Source: Flavobacteriaceae bacterium
Lineage (GTDB): Bacteria; Bacteroidota; Bacteroidia; Flavobacteriales; Flavobacteriaceae
DNA: 64,000 nucleotides
Assembly (NCBI GenBank): GCA_014238425.1
Contig: JABABD010000040.1
Coordinates: 310,001-374,000 of the forward strand
Reading direction: 5' to 3'
Below the pieces are notes generated by a model that saw nothing but the letters and a program-made list of their open reading frames with translations, did no database searches and had not been told where the DNA came from. Of the stretch, positions 44,798 to 53,116 are shown piece after piece. A program made the translations under genes and the position numbers. The number at the start of each line of letters is the position of its first letter. Positions within the stretch are counted from its first letter, which is position 1.

Positions 44798-46609
44798 ATG
44801 GTAGATTTATCAACCTTTGATTACATATTAATAATTACATTTTTTGCTATAACACTGTTCATAGGTGTGTATGTATCCAAAAAATCAGGTAAAAATTCTA
44901 CTGAGTATTTTCTTTCGGGAAGAAATATGCCTTGGTGGTTGCTTGGTCTTTCCATGGTAGCAACAACGTTTTCAACAGATACTCCAAACTTTGTGACTGA
45001 CATAGTTAGAAAAGATGGTGTCTCTGCAAACTGGATGTGGTGGGCTTTTTTAATTACTGGGCTCTTGACCGTTTTTATTTATGCTAAACTTTGGCGAAAA
45101 TCTAATGTAAGTACAGATATCGAATTTTACGAGTTACGATATGGTGGTGCTCCTGCAAAGTTTTTAAGAGGATTTCGAGCATTATATTTAGGCCTTTTGT
45201 TCAATATTTTTGCTATGGCTGGTGTAACATTAGCGGCTATTAAGATAGGCAGCATTATGTTAGGCCTACAGCCATGGGAAACTATTCTTTATGCAGGAAC
45301 GGTAACTGTTATATTTAGTGCTCTTGGAGGTTTTAAAGGAGTCGTTTATACCGATTTTGTATTATTTTTTGTTGCCATGGGAGGCGCCATTGGTGCCGCT
45401 TACTATTTAGTAAATCTTCCTGAAGTTGGTGGTATAGATGCTCTAATGGCAAATGAAAACGTAGTAGATAAATTATCTATCCTTCCCGATTTCGGCAATA
45501 CAGAAGCTTTGATAACACTATTAGTCATACCACTAGCGGTACAATGGTGGAGTTCATGGTTTCCCGGATCAGAACCAGGTGGTGGCGGTTATATTGCACA
45601 AAGAATGTTAGCAGCAAAAGATGAAAATCATGCAATGGGAGCAACTTTCTTCTTTAATATTATGCATTATGCTTTGCGCCCTTGGCCATGGATTTTGGTA
45701 GCCTTAGCCTCATTAGTGGTTTTTCCGGATATCGCAAGTATTCAGGAAGCATTCCCGCTTGTTTCTGAAGACAAATTAGGTCATGATTTGGCCTATTCCG
45801 CAATGTTAACTAAACTACCAAGCGGTTTATTAGGCTTGGTGTTAGCTTCATTAATTGCAGCATACATGAGTACCATTTCTACACATTTAAATTGGGGGTC
45901 GTCATACATAGTCAATGATTTTTATAAACAACAAGTAAAGAAGGATGCTTCTGAAAAAGAACTCGTGATGGTGGGTAGAATATCTACTGTTGTTCTTATG
46001 GTACTAAGCGCAATATTTGCATTGTATCTTCAAAATGCTAAGCAACTTTTTGACATTATCATTATGTTTGGAGCCGGGACAGGACTTATTTTTATTCTAC
46101 GCTGGTTTTGGTGGAGAATCAACTCTTGGAGCGAAATCTCTGCAATGGTAGTATCTGGAGTGGTTTCTTTGATAATAACATTCACTAGTCTTGGCGAAAC
46201 ACTTTTTGGGGAAGAAGGACTAATGGCAAGTTGGGCAAAGTTTCCAATGATTGTGCTAATTACAACCATCGTTTGGATAGTAGTCACTTTCTCAACAAAA
46301 CCAGAAAGCAAAAGTGTATTACAGAATTTTTATAAACGAACACAGCCTGGTGGGCCAGGATGGGCTAAAGTCATTGAAGAAGCCAAAACAGAAAATATTG
46401 GAATAGTTGACGAAGGCGAAGGCTGGAGCGTGCCATCTGGTATTATCGCCATGTTACTTGGGTGTGTACTCATATATAGTTGTATGTTTGCAACAGGTTA
46501 TTGGATTTATGGAGAAACAACTTTGGCTCTTTCATTAACTACTTCTGCTATAATAAGTGGCTATCTTTTAATCAAAGTTTGGAAGAAAATTAGAACCAAA
46601 ATATTATAA
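44798..46609 (+). CDS. Sodium:solute symporter family transporter
   Basis: The 603-residue protein has about 14 membrane helices and SSS-family motifs near the N-terminus (FFAITLFIGVYVSKKSGKNSTEYFLSGRNMPWW, SMVATTFSTDTPN) and in the middle (ALGGFKGVVYTDF, AAYMSTISTHLNWGSSY). Family members couple uptake of sugars, sialic acid or other solutes to sodium. Here it sits between the LytTR regulator and a NagX-like gene, so an amino sugar released by GH20 is the likely cargo (inference). It starts four bases after the regulator stop and is followed two bases later by the next gene. Confidence 0.88.
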   Translation: MVDLSTFDYILIITFFAITLFIGVYVSKKSGKNSTEYFLSGRNMPWWLLGLSMVATTFSTDTPNFVTDIVRKDGVSANWMWWAFLITGLLTVFIYAKLWRKSNVSTDIEFYELRYGGAPAKFLRGFRALYLGLLFNIFAMAGVTLAAIKIGSIMLGLQPWETILYAGTVTVIFSALGGFKGVVYTDFVLFFVAMGGAIGAAYYLVNLPEVGGIDALMANENVVDKLSILPDFGNTEALITLLVIPLAVQWWSSWFPGSEPGGGGYIAQRMLAAKDENHAMGATFFFNIMHYALRPWPWILVALASLVVFPDIASIQEAFPLVSEDKLGHDLAYSAMLTKLPSGLLGLVLASLIAAYMSTISTHLNWGSSYIVNDFYKQQVKKDASEKELVMVGRISTVVLMVLSAIFALYLQNAKQLFDIIIMFGAGTGLIFILRWFWWRINSWSEISAMVVSGVVSLIITFTSLGETLFGEEGLMASWAKFPMIVLITTIVWIVVTFSTKPESKSVLQNFYKRTQPGGPGWAKVIEEAKTENIGIVDEGEGWSVPSGIIAMLLGCVLIYSCMFATGYWIYGETTLALSLTTSAIISGYLLIKVWKKIRTKIL

Positions 46610-46611
46610 TA

Positions 46612-47697
46612 ATGGCTCATCAACGCATTGGATCTGTTGATATCTTAAGAGGGCTCACTATTGTAGCCATGATTCTCGTAAACGACCCTGGAACATGGAA
46701 TCATGTATATGCTCCTTTGTTACATGCCGAATGGCATGGACTCACACCAACAGATCTAGTATTTCCATTCTTTTTATTTATTGTTGGAATCTCCATCTAT
46801 TTCGCGTACAAAAACAAATCAAATAGTAAATCTACTTACAAGAAAATAATAATAAGAAGCCTGAAAATTATAGGCTTAGGGCTTTTCTTGAATGTATTCT
46901 TACCCTATTTACCATTTGTCAATGATTTTGCAACACTGCGGTTTCCTGGGGTATTACAGAGAATAGGAGTTGTCTTTCTTTTTTCATCTATATTCTATAT
47001 AAATTTCAATTGGAAAATACTTTTAGGAATTGGCGTAACCATATTAATTGGTTATTGGTTATTCCTAGGATTTGTACCGTTACCAGATGGAACGTTACCA
47101 ACATTCGACAGGGCTCCAAACAACTGGGCTAATTATATAGATTTAAATGTCTTAGGGGAACATATGTATAAAGATGACTATGATCCGGAGGGAATACTAA
47201 GTACTTTACCCGCAATAGCAACCTGTATTTCTGGTATTTTAGTAGGTAAATTATTAGATGAGTCAAAAGAAATAAAAATATTATTCGGCATATCATTGAT
47301 TCTTCTAGTTAGTGGTTATGTCTTAAGTATTTGGTTTCCTATAAACAAAGCCATTTGGAGCAGCAGTTTTGTTCTTGTTACTAGTGGCTACGCTACTGCT
47401 GTTCTCGGAATCATTTATTTTTTAACAGATATTAAAAAGCTGAAATTTGGATCTGTCTTTAAATATGTTGGCATGAACGCAATAACTATTTACTTCTTGT
47501 CCAGTTTTATTGCAAAGACATTTTACTTAACAAAAATCGGTGAGACAAATATTCATTCATGGTTGTATTCCAATCTCTTTAATCATGATTTCATGAGTGA
47601 CAAACTATCATCCTTATTATATGCATTAACTGTTGTCGTATTTTATCTCGGGCTTGGTTATATGCTTTATAAAAAGAAAATATTCATTAAAGTGTAA
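46612..47697 (+). CDS. NagX/HGSNAT-like membrane acyltransferase family protein
   Basis: A 361-residue protein with about ten membrane helices. The N-terminal RIGSVDILRGLTIVAMILVNDPG and LLHAEWHGLTPTDLVFPFFLFIVG are hallmarks of the COG4299 family. That family includes heparan-alpha-glucosaminide N-acetyltransferase (the conserved His is in the HAEWHG segment) and the bacterial NagX proteins of GlcNAc loci. It may acetylate glucosamine across the membrane or assist GlcNAc uptake; both are proposals from the family. It is two bases from the symporter gene and three from the dioxygenase gene. Confidence 0.82.
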   Translation: MAHQRIGSVDILRGLTIVAMILVNDPGTWNHVYAPLLHAEWHGLTPTDLVFPFFLFIVGISIYFAYKNKSNSKSTYKKIIIRSLKIIGLGLFLNVFLPYLPFVNDFATLRFPGVLQRIGVVFLFSSIFYINFNWKILLGIGVTILIGYWLFLGFVPLPDGTLPTFDRAPNNWANYIDLNVLGEHMYKDDYDPEGILSTLPAIATCISGILVGKLLDESKEIKILFGISLILLVSGYVLSIWFPINKAIWSSSFVLVTSGYATAVLGIIYFLTDIKKLKFGSVFKYVGMNAITIYFLSSFIAKTFYLTKIGETNIHSWLYSNLFNHDFMSDKLSSLLYALTVVVFYLGLGYMLYKKKIFIKV

Positions 47698-47700
47698 AAA

Positions 47701-48420
47701 ATGATATCCGTTGAGCAACAGCAGTTTTTTGAAAAAGAAGGCTATTTAATGGTCAATAATCTATTGAGCAAAGAAGAAGTTTCTTATTACAGTGATCTCT
47801 ATAACTCTTTTTTGAACAATACCATTGATGCATCAAAGTACAGATCTGATCTTTCGGGAAGTGATAATCTTTCACAAGAAAAAATCACGCAAATTATGGT
47901 GCCAAGCAAATTAGTCCCTGAGTTATTAGAAAAACCCATCCATAAAAGAGTAAATCAAATCGCAAAACAACTTTTGGGAGAAGATATTGAATTGGATTTC
48001 GATATGCTTATCGATAAAGCTCCTTATACCAATACTATAACGCCTTGGCATCAAGATGCCGCTTACTGGATAAATATGCCAGATAAAAGAGCTGTTAGTT
48101 GTTGGATGGCAATAGACAAGGCCACATTAAACAATGGTTGTATGTGGTACACTCCAAAATCACATTTAAAGCCAACACTAAAACACGAACAAACAGGCAA
48201 TAAAGGCGCATTGAAATGCGAAGGAAGAGAAGAGAACTCTGTGTTTGCTGAACTCGAACCTGGATCTTGTGTGTTTCATCATGGCAATACATTGCATTAT
48301 AGTAGGGGTAATTCTACTAACGCTCATAGGCGTGCTTTTATCACTAATTTTCGTCCCGAAGAAATGATTGCCTTAGAAAGAAGCCAAGGCTATGATCATA
48401 CTGGAGAGCGAAAAAACTAA
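47701..48420 (+). CDS. Phytanoyl-CoA dioxygenase (PhyH) family protein
   Basis: The 239-residue cytoplasmic protein has the facial triad of Fe(II)/2-oxoglutarate dioxygenases: His117 and Asp119 in TPWHQDAAYW, and His199 in NTLHYSRGN, with Arg210 (AHRRAF) as the likely 2-oxoglutarate ligand. PhyH enzymes hydroxylate varied small molecules, and the substrate here is unknown. Its place in an operon with a sugar transporter and a Gfo/Idh/MocA oxidoreductase suggests oxidation of a sugar derivative or of a substituent on it. It lies three bases after the NagX-like gene. Confidence 0.85.
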   Translation: MISVEQQQFFEKEGYLMVNNLLSKEEVSYYSDLYNSFLNNTIDASKYRSDLSGSDNLSQEKITQIMVPSKLVPELLEKPIHKRVNQIAKQLLGEDIELDFDMLIDKAPYTNTITPWHQDAAYWINMPDKRAVSCWMAIDKATLNNGCMWYTPKSHLKPTLKHEQTGNKGALKCEGREENSVFAELEPGSCVFHHGNTLHYSRGNSTNAHRRAFITNFRPEEMIALERSQGYDHTGERKN

Positions 48421-48435
48421 TCTAGTTTCATATAA

Positions 48436-49413
48436 ATGAAAAAAATAATTCGTTGGGGAGTTATCGGCTGTGGAAAAGTAACAGAAATAAAAAGCGTTCC
48501 CGCGTATCAACAAGTTGAAGGGTTTGAGGTTTTTTCTGTCATGCGAAGGGATTTAAATCTAGCTGAAGATTATGCTAAAAGACACCATATAAAACACTTC
48601 TCTAATAATGCGGATGACCTTATTAACAACCCAAATATTGACGCCATCTATATAGCAACACCTCCAAGCAGTCACCATCATTATGCGTTAAAAATAGCTG
48701 CAGTAGGTAAAATTTGTTGTATAGAAAAACCAATGGCTCCAAGTTTTAAAGAATCTGAAGAGATAGCTACAGCGTTTAGCAAAAAAAATATTCCTCTATT
48801 TGTTGCTTATTACAGGCGATCATTACCAAGGTTTAACAAAGTAAAAACACTTTTAAGTAATCAAGATATTGGGGATATAAGGCATATAGATTGGCAATTT
48901 TATAAACCTGCTAATGATATCGATTTATCAAAAGTCTATAATTGGCGCACCGATATCAATATTGCTCGCGGCGGTTATTTTGATGATCTTGCCAGTCATG
49001 GATTAGACTTATTTATTCACTTTTTTGGCAATATTTCTGAAGCTTCAGGTGTTAGTGCTAACCAACAAGGTTTGTATTCTGCCAAAGACACTATTTCCGG
49101 AAGTTGGATTCATGCTAATGGAATTACTGGTTCAGGGTATTGGAATTTTGGTGCTTTTGAAAGAAAAGATTACGTTGAAATTATAGGAAGCAAAGGAAAA
49201 ATAATATTCTCAGTTTTTGGAGAAATGCCCATTGAAGTCATAACATTAGATGCTAAAAAAAGCTTCTTCATTGAAAATCCAAAACACATTCAACATTTTC
49301 ATGTCGAAAATATGAGAAAAGCTCTTAGTAATAAAACTCTTCATCCTTCAACAGGAGAGACCGCTACACACACAACTTGGGTCATGGATAAGATACTTGG
49401 GACAATTCCATAA
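48436..49413 (+). CDS. Gfo/Idh/MocA-family NAD(P)-dependent oxidoreductase
   Basis: The 325-residue protein has an N-terminal Rossmann fold (RWGVIGCGKVTEIKSVPAY, IYIATPPSSHHHYALKIA), the catalytic-lysine motif EKPMAPS (97-103) and the C-terminal alpha/beta domain (GGYFDDLASHGLDLFIHFFG). Members oxidise or reduce sugars, sugar acids and inositols with NAD(P). It is the last gene of the rightward amino-sugar arm, 15 bases after the dioxygenase gene, and is followed by a hairpin terminator. The substrate is unknown; a product of the dioxygenase is an attractive guess. Confidence 0.88.
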   Translation: MKKIIRWGVIGCGKVTEIKSVPAYQQVEGFEVFSVMRRDLNLAEDYAKRHHIKHFSNNADDLINNPNIDAIYIATPPSSHHHYALKIAAVGKICCIEKPMAPSFKESEEIATAFSKKNIPLFVAYYRRSLPRFNKVKTLLSNQDIGDIRHIDWQFYKPANDIDLSKVYNWRTDINIARGGYFDDLASHGLDLFIHFFGNISEASGVSANQQGLYSAKDTISGSWIHANGITGSGYWNFGAFERKDYVEIIGSKGKIIFSVFGEMPIEVITLDAKKSFFIENPKHIQHFHVENMRKALSNKTLHPSTGETATHTTWVMDKILGTIP

Positions 49414-49443
49414 AAAAACGCAAAGCTCTCGCTTCGCGTTTTT
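49414..49443. terminator. Bidirectional terminator between the oxidoreductase and atpC
   Basis: AAAAACGCAAAGC, loop TCTC, GCTTCGCGTTTTT forms a 13-bp stem with one mismatch and with A/T tracts on both sides. It starts directly after the oxidoreductase stop codon and lies 24 bases from the atpC stop on the other strand. Confidence 0.85.
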
Positions 49444-49467
49444 ACTTATATCTTAAAGACAATCGAA

Positions 49468-49746
49468 TTAGTCTGCTAAAACAATTACCTTATTATCTTT
49501 CATTTCAATAGTTCCAGAATTGATTGCAAGCCACATACCTCTTTTATCTCCTTTAGTGAATTTATCTTCAACCTCTTCTTCTAAAGTAATATCACCATAG
49601 ATCTTAACATGTCCCTCCTTTAAAAGAGATACAATAGGTGCGTGATCATTAAGCATTTCAAATTCACCGTTCACTCCAGGAACAGCAATGCTCTCAACAT
49701 CTCCTTTAAACAACGTAGCTTCTGGCGAAACGATTTCTAAGTACAT
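49468..49746 (-). CDS. atpC: ATP synthase F1 subunit epsilon, short form
   Basis: The 92-residue product covers only the N-terminal beta-sandwich of the epsilon subunit (YLEIVSPEATLFKGDVESIAVPGVNGEFEMLNDHAPIVSLL). The ~45-residue C-terminal helical hairpin that inhibits hydrolysis in E. coli is absent. Short epsilon subunits of this kind are common in Bacteroidota. An inserted acidic segment (DITLEEEVEDKFTKGDKRG) is present in the loop region. It follows atpD by 22 bases, and the remaining ATP synthase genes are elsewhere. Confidence 0.9.
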   Translation of the reverse strand: MYLEIVSPEATLFKGDVESIAVPGVNGEFEMLNDHAPIVSLLKEGHVKIYGDITLEEEVEDKFTKGDKRGMWLAINSGTIEMKDNKVIVLAD

Positions 49747-49768
49747 AATATCGTATATTCTTTAGCTA

Positions 49769-51280
<1,512 letters not shown>

Positions 51281-51361
51281 TTATGTGTTTAATGTTTGCT
51301 AAAATTTAAAACGGAAAACAAGCTTACCCAATCAAGTTGAGTACAAGCGTTTTTCGCGCTG

Positions 51362-51369
51362 CAAAGATA
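51362..51369 (-). promoter_or_regulatory. TATCTTTG -7 element of the atpD-atpC unit
   Basis: The minus strand reads TATCTTTG, an exact TAnnTTTG match, 85 bases upstream of the atpD start. It implies a leader of roughly 75-80 bases. No -33 TTG at standard spacing was found. Confidence 0.5.
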
Positions 51370-51412
51370 TATTTTTTACTTTAATAATAAAGTCATTTTC
51401 AAAGCTTTTTGA

Positions 51413-51443
51413 ATAAAAAAAACGCCTTCAAATAGAAGGCGTT
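51413..51443 (-). terminator. Intrinsic terminator after the GDSL hydrolase gene
   Basis: AACGCCTTC, five-base loop, GAAGGCGTT forms a perfect 9-bp stem followed on the minus strand by about eight more T. It begins 25 bases after the GDSL stop codon and separates this unit from the atpD promoter. Confidence 0.88.
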
Positions 51444-51467
51444 ATATTACTATATATTTATTGCAAT

Positions 51468-53105
51468 TTATTGAAGCGAAGGTGAATAATTAGTTGGCAA
51501 ACTGCCTGCATCAGGAGTAAATCCAGCTTCAATGAAGTTAGATCCAAAAGCAGTATCTATTGCTACTAAAAATTCTCTAGCCATTAACCCATACCCTCTT
51601 GCCGTTAAGTGCACACCATCAAGGCTTATCATACCACCGAAAACTAAATCAGTAGTCATTGTATACCCATCGTAAGGATAACCTACAGTAGCTGCTTGTT
51701 CAAGAACTGCTCTTAAATCTGCTATAGCTACATCTGGATTTCCATTAGCTACTGTCTCGATTGTTGTATTAAAAGCCATTGTTGCTGTAGCAATAGCGGC
51801 TTGTTCTTGTGGTGTCAATACCCATTTATCTTCTAATGGAAGTGAAACACCTTCGACAGAAAATTGTCCAGCTAAAGCCTGAGATAAACCCATACCCATC
51901 AATGCAACCACATTATCAGTATTTACTGTGCCGATTACAGATGAACTAGGTAATACAAATAAATCGCTTTCTGTTGCTTGTCTAGTTTGTCCGTAAGTAA
52001 CACCTAATAAATTAGCAACAAGTGGTGCAGCTTGAGGTGGTAACCCAAATTGTGCAATAAAAGCTTCGAATGCAGGAAGATTTGACAATAAACCTCCAGT
52101 AATTATGGCAGATATATCTGCTAAATCTTCATCTTTCACTATAACGGCACTCGCTTCTGTTTCAGAAAACACAATAATACGAGATGGATCTACTTGAGCA
52201 AAAATCTGGTTCAATGCACCAAAAATGCCATTTAATGTTGGGATTTGAGGTCCAAAAGCAGGGTTCGTTGGATCTAAAGGATTATAAGGTACTGTTGTGA
52301 AATGTGATAAACTTGTGATGTCGGGAACTGTAGTAACAACCCCTTTTGCACCTCCTTGTGTAAGCGCTGTAACCATACCTGAAAATGCCTGAGCAAACAC
52401 ATTAGGATCCGTAATATCACTACCTCCATAAGTAGATGGATCAAAGTTTCCAGCTTGATCAACTCCAGTTCCACCAGATAAAGCATAACTTAATACATCA
52501 TTACCTCCAATTTCAGAAAGTGTGAAAAACGTTGGCGCTTGTGCTAGTGCATCTGCTAATACAGTTGTACCAGGACTTGATGCCATTCTAGCAAAATAAG
52601 GATTAGCTGCTCCTATTGGAACTCCCGCTACATTTCCGAAACCCGGTGCTAATATGTGAAAACTTTTTGCTCCAGGAACTCCCATATTATTAAAAGAGCC
52701 TGAGAGAATCGCCGTCACTTCTGTTGTTGGTATAGCTGGTAAACTTGCTGGACCAGCACCATTAAAAAACAATCTAGGGCCTTGTATTACATTTCCAGCA
52801 AAAAGAAGTCCACCAATATTGTCATTCATTAAAGGCTGTGTCAAAGCACCTCCTCCTGCATTAGCAAATTGTTGAGCTAATTGGTTTGGAAATGAATTTT
52901 CTTGAGCTGCAATAAACAACCCGCCATCTGTAAAACCTGCAGTAAATGAAGCGCCTATTGCTACATAATTTGAGAAGTCGGCTGAACCAGCAGTTAGCTC
53001 TGGTAAAATCACCATATCTTCCGCACGATCTACATCTTCAATCTCGTTACATGCCGTAAATCCGATAAGAGTAACAGATAGTAATAGATATTTTATATTT
53101 TTCAT
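51468..53105 (-). CDS. SGNH/GDSL-type hydrolase lipoprotein
   Basis: A 545-residue lipoprotein (leader ending GFTAC). The SGNH blocks are visible: nucleophile block I reads YVAIGASFTAGF (Ser53, GASF instead of GDSL), block III SEIGGNDVLSYAL, and block V MISLDGVHLTARGY with the Asp and His. It is probably an esterase/lipase at the outer membrane. Long inserts between the blocks make it larger than typical GDSL lipases. It lies 11 bases after a TonB-dependent receptor gene, a pairing frequently seen in Flavobacteriaceae, suggesting that the hydrolase processes a lipid or ester imported by the receptor (inference). Confidence 0.82.
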   Translation of the reverse strand: MKNIKYLLLSVTLIGFTACNEIEDVDRAEDMVILPELTAGSADFSNYVAIGASFTAGFTDGGLFIAAQENSFPNQLAQQFANAGGGALTQPLMNDNIGGLLFAGNVIQGPRLFFNGAGPASLPAIPTTEVTAILSGSFNNMGVPGAKSFHILAPGFGNVAGVPIGAANPYFARMASSPGTTVLADALAQAPTFFTLSEIGGNDVLSYALSGGTGVDQAGNFDPSTYGGSDITDPNVFAQAFSGMVTALTQGGAKGVVTTVPDITSLSHFTTVPYNPLDPTNPAFGPQIPTLNGIFGALNQIFAQVDPSRIIVFSETEASAVIVKDEDLADISAIITGGLLSNLPAFEAFIAQFGLPPQAAPLVANLLGVTYGQTRQATESDLFVLPSSSVIGTVNTDNVVALMGMGLSQALAGQFSVEGVSLPLEDKWVLTPQEQAAIATATMAFNTTIETVANGNPDVAIADLRAVLEQAATVGYPYDGYTMTTDLVFGGMISLDGVHLTARGYGLMAREFLVAIDTAFGSNFIEAGFTPDAGSLPTNYSPSLQ

Positions 53106-53116
53106 TTTAGCTGTTT

